This document shows, piece by piece, positions 50,703 to 60,788 of a stretch of DNA of 64,000 nt (the stretch's first letter is position 1; each line of letters opens with the position of its first letter). The position numbers and the translations under genes are program-made. This stretch comes from Beduinella massiliensis (GTDB lineage: Bacteria; Bacillota; Clostridia; Christensenellales; Aristaeellaceae). Location of the stretch: contig NZ_LT963430.1 of the NCBI RefSeq assembly GCF_900199405.1, positions 558,001-622,000 on the forward strand, read 5' to 3'. The notes under the pieces are model-generated. The model was given only the letters and a program-made list of their open reading frames with translations, had not been told where the DNA came from and searched no databases.

Positions 50703-50842
50703 ACAGCTTTCGCGAGGGGAAGACGGCGGACGTTGCTCCGCTTTGTTGTGAACCCTTGCGGCAAAGAACGCTGCCGACGCAAGAACCTGCCGTCATAAGA
50801 CGATGTGGGCGCAACGGGCATGTTCCGTTGCGCCCTTTCTTT
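50680..50842 (+). promoter_or_regulatory. Structured leader ending in terminator 1
   Basis: Alternative pairings: CTCCACAA with TTGTGGAG, or CACAAC (50694-50699) with GTTGTG (50745-50750). Further hairpins: GCGGA/TCCGC (50726-50741), CTTGCG.../...CGCAAG (50755-50783), CGTC/GACG (50791-50802). A terminator follows: GGGCGCAACGG (50807-50817) / CCGTTGCGCCC (50825-50835) plus TTTCTTT. The segment CGTTGCTCC (50731-50739) can pair with the terminator's 5' arm, a possible antiterminator. Confidence 0.7.
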
Positions 50843-50933
50843 GAATTCGTGCAGATCGCGCATCCTGCTTCACCTGCGCAAGCGCGGGATGCAGGGGTGA
50901 TCGGATTCGGAGATGGAAGCGGGCGCTGCCCGT

Positions 50934-50996
50934 TGCCCGCAGGGGAGGTATGCCCGCACGCGACGCGTACGGCGGCCGTCCTCTGCGGGCATTTTT
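50934..50996 (+). terminator. Second terminator-like hairpin just before mutS2
   Basis: TGCCCGCAGGGGA (50934-50946) pairs with TCCTCTGCGGGCA (50979-50991) with one G-U pair, followed by TTTTT (50992-50996). It ends about 10 nt before the mutS2 ribosome binding site. The upstream GCGGGC (50919-50924) can pair with GCCCGC (50935-50940) and would then block this hairpin. Confidence 0.75.
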
Positions 50997-51020
50997 GGCT
51001 TGAAGAAAGGAAAGATGTAC

Positions 51021-53003
51021 ATGAACCCTACCGAAAGGGCTTTGGAATTTGACACCATTCGTCGGATGCTGCAGGAGCTCGCGCTGTGCGAGCGGGCGAA
51101 GGAGCGGCTCGGGGCGCTCGCCCCCACCCTGGACGAGGCCGAGTGCCGCAGGCGGCTCGCGCAGACGAGCGACGCCCGCGCGGTGCTGGACGCCTGCGGC
51201 GCGCCGCCGCTGGTGCCGATGCAGGACGTCGAAAAGACGCTTTCGCTGTGCGCGGCGGGCGCGATGCTGCTGCCGGGGCAGCTCACGCAGCTCGCGCGGT
51301 TCAGCGTGGCCTGCGAGCGCATGCGCGCCTACCTCGCGCACGCGGCGGGCGGGGCCACCTTCGTCGCGGGGTACGGCGGGAGCATGGGCGGCCTGCGGGA
51401 CCTGGCGGAGGAGATCGAGCGCTGCATCCGCGGGGAGGAGATCGAATCCTCGGCCTCGCCGCAGCTTCGCGACCTGCGCCGCAGGCTGGAGGGCGTGCGC
51501 GCGCAGATCCAGTCGAAGCTCGCCTCCATCGTGCAGACGCGGCGCGCGCAGCTCACCGACGGCACGATCGTCATGCGAGGCGGCCGCTTCGCGCTGCCCG
51601 TGCGCCGCGAATGCAAGGGCCAGTTCGCGGGCAGCGTGCTGGACGTGTCGGGCTCCGGCTCCACGGTCTTCATGGAGCCCGCGGCCGTGGGCAAGCTGCA
51701 GGAGCAGGCGAATGAGCTGATGATGGAGGAGGAGGCCGAGAAGCGCCGCATCCTCTACACGCTGACCGCGCTCGTCGAGGAGGAGGCGGCGACGTTTCGC
51801 CTCAACATGCAGGCCATGGAGGAGCTGGACTTCGTGTTCGCCAAGGCCAAGCTCAGCCAGGCGATGGACGCGCGCGAGCCGGAAATCACGCTGGAGCGCC
51901 GCATCCGCCTGCGCGGCGCACGCCACCCGCTGCTGGAGAAGGCCGCCTGCGTGCCGCTGGACTTTGAAATGGCGGACGGCACGCGCGGCGTGATCGTCAC
52001 CGGCCCCAACACCGGCGGCAAGACCGTGATGCTCAAGACCGTGGGCCTGCTGTCGATGATGGCGCAGAGCGGCCTGCACGTGCCCGCCGGAGAGGGCAGC
52101 GCGCTTTGCATGCACAGCGCGTACCTGTGCGACGTCGGGGACGGGCAGAGCATCGCGGAAAACCTGTCCACCTTTTCCGCGCACATGACGAACATCATCG
52201 ACATCTTGAGGCGCAGCGGCCGGGAGAGCCTCGTGCTGCTGGACGAGCTGGGTTCGGGCACCGACCCGGCGGAGGGCATGGGCATCGCCGTGGCGGTCCT
52301 GGAGGAGCTGCGCCTTTGCGGGTGCATGCTGGTCGCCACCACCCACTACCCGGAGGTCAAGGCCTACGCGCAGCGGGCGGAGGGCTTCGTGAACGCGCGC
52401 ATGGCGTTCGACCGGGAAAGCCTGCGGCCCACCTACGTGCTGGAAATCGGGCAGGCGGGCGAGAGCTGCGCGCTGTACATCGCGCGAAGGCTGGGGCTGC
52501 CGGAGCACGTGCTCCGCCGCGCCGGGCAGGCTGCCTACGGCGGGGGACGCGGCACGGCAAAAGGACGGCCGGAGGCTGAGCCTAAGCCGGGCGGCGCGCC
52601 CCGGCTGGGAGCTGAAGAGGGGCCAGGCGACACGCCCCGGCCGGGGGCCGAGCTTCGGTCGGGGGCAGAACTTCGGCTGAAGCGGGAGAACGCGCCGCGC
52701 GCGCAGAGCGCCCACGCGCTGTCGTTCGGCGTGGGGGACAGCGTGCGCGTCTACCCCGGCGGGGAGACGGGCATCGTCTATCAGGCGGCGAACGCGCGCG
52801 GGGAAATCGGCGTGCAGGTCAAGGGCAGAAAGGCGCTGTACCCCCACAAGCGCGTGAAGCGCATCGCGAGCGCGAGCGAGATGTACCCGGAGGACTACGA
52901 CTTCTCCATCGTGTTCGACACGGTGGAAAATAGAAAGGCGCGCCGCATTTTGGAAAAGCGATACGACCCCAGCGCCCAGGTGCGCTACGACGGGGAGGAG
53001 TGA
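51021..53003 (+). CDS. mutS2: MutS2 family ATPase lacking the SMR domain
   Basis: 660 aa from ATG 51021 (GAAAGGAAAG upstream; ATG 51015 also possible). MutS2 proteins act in recombination control and, in Bacillus, on collided ribosomes. Core: MutS domain III-like helices, then the ATPase with Walker A VTGPNTGGKTVMLKT (about 327-341) and Walker B SLVLLDELGSGTDPAEG. A Pro/Gly/Glu-rich linker with GAELR repeats (about 515-560) and a KOW-like domain (FGVGDSVRVYPGGETGIVYQ) follow. The usual C-terminal SMR nuclease domain (LDLRG...HGKGTG) is absent; instead the protein ends in about 50 residues (EDYDFSIVFDTVENRKARRI...). Full MutS2 is about 785 aa. Confidence 0.9.
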   Translation: MNPTERALEFDTIRRMLQELALCERAKERLGALAPTLDEAECRRRLAQTSDARAVLDACGAPPLVPMQDVEKTLSLCAAGAMLLPGQLTQLARFSVACERMRAYLAHAAGGATFVAGYGGSMGGLRDLAEEIERCIRGEEIESSASPQLRDLRRRLEGVRAQIQSKLASIVQTRRAQLTDGTIVMRGGRFALPVRRECKGQFAGSVLDVSGSGSTVFMEPAAVGKLQEQANELMMEEEAEKRRILYTLTALVEEEAATFRLNMQAMEELDFVFAKAKLSQAMDAREPEITLERRIRLRGARHPLLEKAACVPLDFEMADGTRGVIVTGPNTGGKTVMLKTVGLLSMMAQSGLHVPAGEGSALCMHSAYLCDVGDGQSIAENLSTFSAHMTNIIDILRRSGRESLVLLDELGSGTDPAEGMGIAVAVLEELRLCGCMLVATTHYPEVKAYAQRAEGFVNARMAFDRESLRPTYVLEIGQAGESCALYIARRLGLPEHVLRRAGQAAYGGGRGTAKGRPEAEPKPGGAPRLGAEEGPGDTPRPGAELRSGAELRLKRENAPRAQSAHALSFGVGDSVRVYPGGETGIVYQAANARGEIGVQVKGRKALYPHKRVKRIASASEMYPEDYDFSIVFDTVENRKARRILEKRYDPSAQVRYDGEE

Positions 53004-53125
53004 ACGCGGCCGCGGCGCGTTCAGGCGGGCCTTGGCTCCCGCGCGCGGGGGAGCGCTTCGGTCCGCGCCCTTTACAGCACGCGGGGGGACTGGGCCGGGC
53101 GCTCGAAAACCGGCGCGCCGTGTGC

Positions 53126-53131
53126 TATAAT
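53126..53131 (+). promoter_or_regulatory. Promoter -10 of the UvrA-like gene
   Basis: TATAAT with a preceding TG one base away (extended -10) and a weak TCGAAA at 17-bp spacing, 30 bp before the ATG. Confidence 0.65.
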
Positions 53132-53160
53132 AGGGGCAGATCACACAAGGAGCAAAACCT

Positions 53161-55689
<2,529 letters not shown>

Positions 55690-55737
55690 CGCGAAGAGGC
55701 CGCGCGCGGCGCTGATTTGAAAGCGTTTCCCAAGATA

Positions 55738-55782
55738 AAAAGGGCGGGAAGGCCGTTTGAAGGGCCTTCCCGCCTTGAATTT
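55738..55782. terminator. Bidirectional terminator between uvrA-like and anti-sigma genes
   Basis: AAGGGCGGGAAGGCC pairs with GGCCTTCCCGCCTT; A-run before and T-run after allow termination on both strands. Confidence 0.88.
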
Positions 55783-55802
55783 CCGCGGCGGCCTCGCCCC
55801 GC

Positions 55803-56579
55803 CTAGGGCCTGCCTGCGCCGCCGCCGTTTCCCTGCCCGCGCCCCGGCCCGTTGCCTATGCCGCGGCCGCCGTGCGCATTCCTGTTTTCCAAGCCCGCCC
55901 CGGCGTCGCCGCCCGAAGACAGCGCGTCGATGGCGTCCCGCAGTTCCCGCATGGTCATGCGCTGCACCTCTTCGACGGTAATGGAGGGATCGAGCGCCCG
56001 GTATTCGCAATACGCCCGGTACTTGCCATAGGAGAGGCCCAGCTCGTGCGCCTCCCGCACCTCGTCCGAACGGGCGTAATAGCAGTACGCGTTCATCCGC
56101 CCGGCCGTGCAGGCGGATTCTATTTTGGACACCGCCTCGGCGGAGCGCGCGTCGTCCGAGCCGACGACGCCGATGGCCAACAGCTCGTTGCCCGCCAGCA
56201 GCGCGCGCACGGTGTCGCTGGACAATACCCGGTTGACCGCTTCGGCGTAGTTCAGGTATTTCAGGTTCAGCGAATCCGCCAGCTCCTGCCCGTCGCTGTT
56301 ATAGCCCTGAACGGAGACGATTCGGTCGAACCGGTTCACGCCCAGCTCCAGGGAGGGGTTTACGTCGATGCTGATGGCAAACGACGGGGTGAAGTAGAGC
56401 CAGCGCCCGCCGAGCAGGAGCAACGCCAAACACGCCAGGGCGGGGAGCAGACGCCGGCGGCGGACGGCCCCCGCGCCCGCGTAGCCCCCTGTCTTTCGGT
56501 ACAGATACGCCTTTGTGCTGCGCTTTAACGCTTCGTCCGCCTGCACCTTGCCCAGCGCCCTTTGGAGCCTGTCATTCAT
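55803..56579 (-). CDS. RsgI-like anti-sigma factor
   Basis: 258 aa from ATG 56579, inside the last codons of the sigma gene, with GGGAGGTGACGG upstream. A short cytoplasmic N-terminus binds the sigma factor in this family. One membrane segment (LLPALACLALLLLGGRWLYF, about 45-64) is followed by the RsgI periplasmic domain signature SFAISIDVNPSLELGVNRFD and RIVSVQGYNSDGQEL. The outer region ends in a Gly/Asn/Arg-rich tail (HGGRGIGNGPGRGQGNGG) and has no carbohydrate-binding module, unlike clostridial RsgI polysaccharide sensors. Coupled translation with the sigma gene. Confidence 0.88.
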   Translation of the reverse strand: MNDRLQRALGKVQADEALKRSTKAYLYRKTGGYAGAGAVRRRRLLPALACLALLLLGGRWLYFTPSFAISIDVNPSLELGVNRFDRIVSVQGYNSDGQELADSLNLKYLNYAEAVNRVLSSDTVRALLAGNELLAIGVVGSDDARSAEAVSKIESACTAGRMNAYCYYARSDEVREAHELGLSYGKYRAYCEYRALDPSITVEEVQRMTMRELRDAIDALSSGGDAGAGLENRNAHGGRGIGNGPGRGQGNGGGAGRP

Positions 56580-57054
56580 AACCGTCACCTCCCAGCTTCT
56601 CGCGCAGCAGCTGCTTGGAACGGGTCAGGAGCGTGTAAACCGTGTTCACGTTTTTCCCTAAAATCCGGCTGATCTGCGGGGCGGTATACCCCTCGTAATA
56701 GTGGAGATAGACGGCGTCCTTGTACCTGGGGGGAAGGGACAGCACGGCCTCCAGCACTTCTCTGTCCTCCGCCGTACATTCCGCCGCCGGCTCGAGGACT
56801 TCGTCCAAAGAGACCGTCCGGCCGCGGAAAAAACGCTTGAGCAGATCCTTGCAGGCGTTGACCGTCACCCGAATGAACCACGCCTTTTCGTGCTCTTCGC
56901 TCTCGAAGGAGACGGAAGACAGGACATACTTCAAAAACACGGTTTGAAAGATGTCCTCGGTGTCCGCGTAATTCTTCAGATGTACCATGCAAAGCCGCCG
57001 GATCATGTGAGAATATCGCTCGATCGCGCTGTTTACTTCTTGTTCGCTCCGCAT
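56572..57054 (-). CDS. ECF-type RNA polymerase sigma factor
   Basis: 160 aa from ATG 57054 (MRSEQEVNSAIERYSHMIRR). Region 2: NYADTEDIFQTVFLKYVL and KAWFIRVTVNACKDLLKR. Region 4: LEAVLSLPPRYKDAVYLHYY then EGYTAPQISRILGKNVNTVY and LLTRSKQLLREKL. It is followed by its anti-sigma gene with overlap and preceded by the small EF-hand protein gene, 14 nt away. It probably controls its own operon. Confidence 0.93.
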   Translation of the reverse strand: MRSEQEVNSAIERYSHMIRRLCMVHLKNYADTEDIFQTVFLKYVLSSVSFESEEHEKAWFIRVTVNACKDLLKRFFRGRTVSLDEVLEPAAECTAEDREVLEAVLSLPPRYKDAVYLHYYEGYTAPQISRILGKNVNTVYTLLTRSKQLLREKLGGDGYE

Positions 57055-57068
57055 GCTGCCGCCACCCG

Positions 57069-57350
57069 TTATCTGTTTCGGCCGCCTCGGAAACCGCAGC
57101 CCCGGACGGCGAAGCCGCTTCCCCGTCCGCCGCACCCGGCGTCGCGGCAGCGCTCCCCGGCGGCGTCGCAGACGCCGTCGCCGTCGGCGTCCGTGAAGTT
57201 CCTGCCCTGGCAGCTAACGCAGATGCCGCCGCCGTGGACATCGACGTAATGGGGACCGCGGCCCTTGCCCTGGCCGGCGGCCAGCGCGCCCGCCGTTCCA
57301 AGGGACAAAACCAGAATCGCCGCCAAAGCCCCGATGAGTACCCGCTTCAT
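57069..57350 (-). CDS. Small secreted protein with EF-hand-like motif, first gene of the sigma operon
   Basis: 93 aa from ATG 57350 with GCGGAGGAATTTTT upstream. Signal peptide MKRVLIGALAAILVLSLGTA...ALAA. The mature part has YVDVHGGGICVSCQG and a Ca2+-loop-like NFTDADGDGVCDAAGERC, then a Gly/Cys/Arg-rich end (CGGRGSGFAVRGCGFRGG). Several Cys could form disulfides. Similar DADGDGVCD proteins are found in Clostridia; function unknown to me. Its position before the sigma and anti-sigma genes suggests a secreted output or ligand of the system. Confidence 0.8.
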   Translation of the reverse strand: MKRVLIGALAAILVLSLGTAGALAAGQGKGRGPHYVDVHGGGICVSCQGRNFTDADGDGVCDAAGERCRDAGCGGRGSGFAVRGCGFRGGRNR

Positions 57351-57487
57351 AAAAATTCCTCCGCTCCATTCAGGATGGTCATTGCTGACTTCACCTTGAA
57401 TACGACGGAATTGCCGCGATCCATTCAAAGCGCCTCAAAAAATTCTGCTTCCTTTGCGGCGCGGCGGAAAACCCGTTGAAACCGCGC

Positions 57488-58372
57488 TCAGCGAACCGGA
57501 ATCGGGCTCAGGTACGCCTTGCGTCCGGCCGCGTCCACGACCTCCACGCGCACGAAGCGGTCGGAGCGGCGCAGGGCGTAGACGGCCTCGCGGATGTCGT
57601 CGCCCACCTGGCAGCGGCCCTCGGTCCAGACGTTGTTGGAGTAGAAGATGACCTTCTGCGCGCCGCGGCAGCGGACGGTCAGCCGCCCGTCCGCAAGCTC
57701 CGCCTGCTCGATGCGCGGGCCGCGCGTGGCGTAAAAGCGCCCGGCGTCCACGGCCTCCAGCAGCGCCTCCCGCGTCAGCTCGCGGGCGTTGACGAGGATG
57801 CAGGTCTGGCACTCGTCGCCGTCGTAGAAGTGCGCGTCGTCCGCGCCCACGACCGGTACGACGCGCCCGTTCGTGCTCGCCACGTCCGAAAACGAGGCGG
57901 ATTCAGCGCGGTCGGCGTTCCAGGGCGAGCCGGAGACCGTGTTGTAGATTTCCAGCGCGGCAATGCCGTCGAGCCGCGCGAGCATTTCCAGGGTGTTGAG
58001 CGACCAGCAGGGGTGGGCGAGGATGGCCCGGCCGCCCGCCGCGCGGATAGCGGCGACGCCGTCCTCCGGCCGCGCGCCCGCGTCCTCGTCGCAGACCGCC
58101 TGCGCGTCGAACGCGGCCGCAAGGCCCAGCGCCGTGATGTGGACGACCTGATTGGAAAAGCCGTAGTCCAGCTCCGTGCCCGAGAGCACCAGCAGCCCCT
58201 GCTCGCGGCGCTCCGGCGAGATCACCCGGTGGTCGGTGAGGGTGACGAAGTCGTAGCCCTGCGCGGCGTAGCGCGCGATGGCGTCCGCGGGCGAAAGCCG
58301 CCCGTCGCTGAGCGTGGTGTGCATATGGGTATTGCCCTTGAAAAAGCCAAGGGATTCGTCAAAAAGCTTCAT
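57488..58372 (-). CDS. PHP-domain metal-dependent phosphoesterase (CehA/McbA-like)
   Basis: 294 aa. PHP metal ligands: FKGNTHMHTTLSDGRLSP (HxH), DFVTLTDHR, LSGTELDY, AILAHPCW, EIYNT and VVGADDAHFYDG. The C-terminal beta region (ARGPRIEQAELADGRLTVRC) fits the CehA/McbA group. GGAGGTACGGC precedes ATG 58372. Substrate unknown. Confidence 0.9.
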   Translation of the reverse strand: MKLFDESLGFFKGNTHMHTTLSDGRLSPADAIARYAAQGYDFVTLTDHRVISPERREQGLLVLSGTELDYGFSNQVVHITALGLAAAFDAQAVCDEDAGARPEDGVAAIRAAGGRAILAHPCWSLNTLEMLARLDGIAALEIYNTVSGSPWNADRAESASFSDVASTNGRVVPVVGADDAHFYDGDECQTCILVNARELTREALLEAVDAGRFYATRGPRIEQAELADGRLTVRCRGAQKVIFYSNNVWTEGRCQVGDDIREAVYALRRSDRFVRVEVVDAAGRKAYLSPIPVR

Positions 58373-58402
58373 GCCGTACCTCCGAACGTAGCGTTTGGTT
58401 GC

Positions 58403-58431
58403 ATTATACGAAATGCGGCTGGGGATGTCAA
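58403..58431 (-). promoter_or_regulatory. Consensus promoter of the PHP gene
   Basis: On the minus strand: TTGACA (58431-58426), 17 bp, TATAAT (58408-58403), about 30 bp before the ATG. Confidence 0.85.
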
Positions 58432-58440
58432 CGGGCCGGG

Positions 58441-58469
58441 TGGACGGCGCGGTGCGGACGCGGTATAAT
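58441..58469 (+). promoter_or_regulatory. Promoter of the nucleotidyltransferase gene
   Basis: TGGACG (58441-58446), 17 bp, TATAAT (58464-58469). It lies back to back with the PHP promoter, 9 bp between the -35 boxes. Confidence 0.75.
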
Positions 58470-58503
58470 GAAGGCGGCGAAACAGAGCGTGGAGGGGATG
58501 TAC

Positions 58504-59340
58504 ATGACGGAGGAGCGGATCGCGCAGATCGCGCGGACGGTCGCGCGCTGCCCGTTCGTTCGCGGCGTGGTGCTGGGCGGCTCGCGGGCGACCGGCAGCG
58601 CGACGGCGGATTCGGACGTGGACATCGGGGTGTACTACGACCCGGCGGGCTTTGACGCGGGACAGCTCAGCGAGGCCGCGCGGGAGCTGGACGACGCGCA
58701 CCGGCCGGGCCTCGTCTGCGGCGAGGGCGGCTGGGGCGGCTGGGTGAACTGCGGCGGGTGGCTGACGGTGGACGGCTGCCCGGTGGATTTGATCTGCCGG
58801 GACGCAGAGCGAGTGCGCCGGGCCGTGGAGGAGACGGACGCGGGGCGCTTTTCCGCGCACTATCAGCCGGGGCACCCGCACGCGTACCTCGACGTAATGT
58901 ACCGCGGGGAGCTGGCGTGCGCGAAGGCGCTTTGCGTGCCGGACGCGGCGCTTTTAGCGCTCAAGGCGCGCGCGCAGGCGTACCCGGAGGCGCTGCGCGG
59001 GGCGCTCCTCGACTTCTTCTTGTTCGAGGCGGACTTCTCCCTGGCGCTGGCGCGAAAGAGCGCCCGCGGCGGGGACGTCTACTACGTCTGCGGGCAGCTC
59101 TTTCGGACGGTGTCGGCGCTCAACCAGGCGCTGTTCGCGCTGAACCGCGCGTACCTGCTCAACGAGAAGAAGGCGACGCTGCGCGCGGAGGGCCTCGCGC
59201 GCGTCCCTTCGCGCTACCGCGAACGGGCGGAGGCTGCCCTCTCGCTCTCGCGGGAGCGCCTCGCGCAATCCGTGGAGGCGCTGGCGGCGCTTTGCGCCGA
59301 GGTGCGCGCGCTGGCGGAGCGCGGCGCGGACGGCAGATAA
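58504..59340 (+). CDS. Nucleotidyltransferase-fold protein
   Basis: 278 aa from ATG 58504 with GGAGGGG upstream. The minimal nucleotidyltransferase signature GGSRATGSATADSDVDIGVY (G-S-x9-D-x-D) is at about 24-44. The C-terminal helical region (RAQAYPEALRGALLDFFLFE, DVYYVCGQLFRTVSALNQAL, FALNRAYLLNEKK) resembles the kanamycin nucleotidyltransferase/DUF4037-type partner domain. Substrate unknown; aminoglycoside modification is only one possibility. Confidence 0.85.
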   Translation: MTEERIAQIARTVARCPFVRGVVLGGSRATGSATADSDVDIGVYYDPAGFDAGQLSEAARELDDAHRPGLVCGEGGWGGWVNCGGWLTVDGCPVDLICRDAERVRRAVEETDAGRFSAHYQPGHPHAYLDVMYRGELACAKALCVPDAALLALKARAQAYPEALRGALLDFFLFEADFSLALARKSARGGDVYYVCGQLFRTVSALNQALFALNRAYLLNEKKATLRAEGLARVPSRYRERAEAALSLSRERLAQSVEALAALCAEVRALAERGADGR

Positions 59341-59356
59341 GACGGACGGACAAAGC

Positions 59357-59395
59357 GTGCCCCCGCGCAAAAGGCTTTTTGCGCGGGGGCACGCT
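59357..59395. terminator. Bidirectional terminator between nucleotidyltransferase and purD
   Basis: CGTGCCCCCGCGCAAAA pairs with TTTTGCGCGGGGGCACG around GGCT. Serves both convergent genes. Confidence 0.85.
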
Positions 59396-59407
59396 GGATT
59401 GTCCGGT

Positions 59408-60673
59408 TTATGCGTCCCGGCTGCCGATGTCGCGGCGCATGTGCATGCCGTCGAAGTGAATCCTGCCGGCGGCGGCGTAGGCGCGGTCCACGGCCTCGCG
59501 CAGCGTGCGCGCGGTGGCGGTGACGCCCAGCACGCGGCCGCCCGCGGTGTACACGCGCCCGCCCTGCGCGCGCGTGCCCGCGTGGTACACGGTCGCGCCC
59601 AGCGCGGCGGCGTCCTCGATGCCGGTGATTTCAAGGCCCGACGCGTACGCGCCCGGGTAGCCGCCGGAGGCGAGCACGACGCAGGCCGCGGACTCGTTCT
59701 TCCAGCGGATCTCGGCGTCCTTTAAGCGGCCGGCCTCCACCGCCTCGAAGATGGCCATGAGGTCGGCGTCCAGCAGGGGCAGGATGGCCTGCGTCTCCGG
59801 GTCGCCGAAGCGCGCGTTGTACTCGACGACGCGCGGGCCGGTCGGGGTCATCATCAGGCCGACGTAGAGCACGCCCTTGAACGTGAAGCCCTCGGCGTTC
59901 ATCGCCGCGAGGGTCGGCTGCAGGATTTCGCGCTCCACGCGCTGCGCGATGGCCGGGGTGTACAGGGGGCTCGGGGCGAAGGCCCCCATGCCGCCCGTGT
60001 TCGGGCCCAGGTCGCCGTCGAAGGCGCGCTTGTGGTCCTGCGAGGCGGGCATGGGGCGCAGGGTCTTGCCGTCGCAGAAGCACAGCACCGTCACCTCGCG
60101 GCCGAACATGCACTCCTCGATCAGCACGCGCGCGCCGGATTCCCCGAACTTGTGGCCCTGCATCATGTCGCGCACGGCCTCCTTCGCCTCGTCGATCGTC
60201 TGCGCGACGACGACGCCCTTGCCCAGCGCGAGGCCGTCCGCCTTGACGACGATGGGCGCTTCCTGCGTGTCCAGGTAGGAAAGCGCCTGCGCGCAGTCCG
60301 TGAAGACCTCGCACTTCGCGGTGGGGATGTGGTATTTGCGCATCAGCTCCTTGGAGAAGATCTTGCTCGACTCCATGCGCGCGGCCGCCTGCGTCGGGCC
60401 GAAGGCGCGGATGCCCTCCGCCTCCAGCCGGTCCACGCAGCCCAGCGCCAGCGGGTCGTCCGGGGTGACGACCACGAAGTCCACGTGCTCCTCCTTGGAA
60501 AGGCGCACGATGCCCTCGACGTCCGTCGCCTTGACCTCCGGGATGCAGCGGGCGACGCGGGCGATGCCGCCGTTGCCCGGCGCGCACAGCAGCTCCGTCA
60601 CGCGCTCGGACTTTGAAAGGGCCAGGCAGACCGCGTGCTCGCGCCCGCCGCCGCCGATGACGAGTACCTTCAT
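59408..60673 (-). CDS. purD: Phosphoribosylamine-glycine ligase
   Basis: 421 aa, second step of purine synthesis: phosphoribosylamine plus glycine plus ATP gives GAR. N-terminus MKVLVIGGGGREHAVCLAL. ATP-grasp: KIFSKELMRKYHIPTA, PIVVKADGLALGKGVVVAQT, RVLIEECMFGREVTVLCFCD, PNTGGMGAFAP and VVEYNARFGDPETQAILPLL. ATG 60673 follows AAGGAGGTTTTCCCC. Last of the pur genes in this window. Confidence 0.96.
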   Translation of the reverse strand: MKVLVIGGGGREHAVCLALSKSERVTELLCAPGNGGIARVARCIPEVKATDVEGIVRLSKEEHVDFVVVTPDDPLALGCVDRLEAEGIRAFGPTQAAARMESSKIFSKELMRKYHIPTAKCEVFTDCAQALSYLDTQEAPIVVKADGLALGKGVVVAQTIDEAKEAVRDMMQGHKFGESGARVLIEECMFGREVTVLCFCDGKTLRPMPASQDHKRAFDGDLGPNTGGMGAFAPSPLYTPAIAQRVEREILQPTLAAMNAEGFTFKGVLYVGLMMTPTGPRVVEYNARFGDPETQAILPLLDADLMAIFEAVEAGRLKDAEIRWKNESAACVVLASGGYPGAYASGLEITGIEDAAALGATVYHAGTRAQGGRVYTAGGRVLGVTATARTLREAVDRAYAAAGRIHFDGMHMRRDIGSRDA

Positions 60674-60788
60674 GGGGAAAACCTCCTTATGCAAAGAAAG
60701 AAGCGGGCGCGCCCGGAAAAGCGCGCCGCGCGGTGGACAAAAGACGCCCCGCCCGAAGGGAGCGAGGCGGCAAAGCGGGCGCGGGAAA

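Noticed and set aside
50640-50840. T-box or known amino-acid riboswitch before mutS2
   Set aside because: The T-box sequence and other known cores are absent, and the downstream gene is not of that type; kept instead as an undescribed leader candidate.
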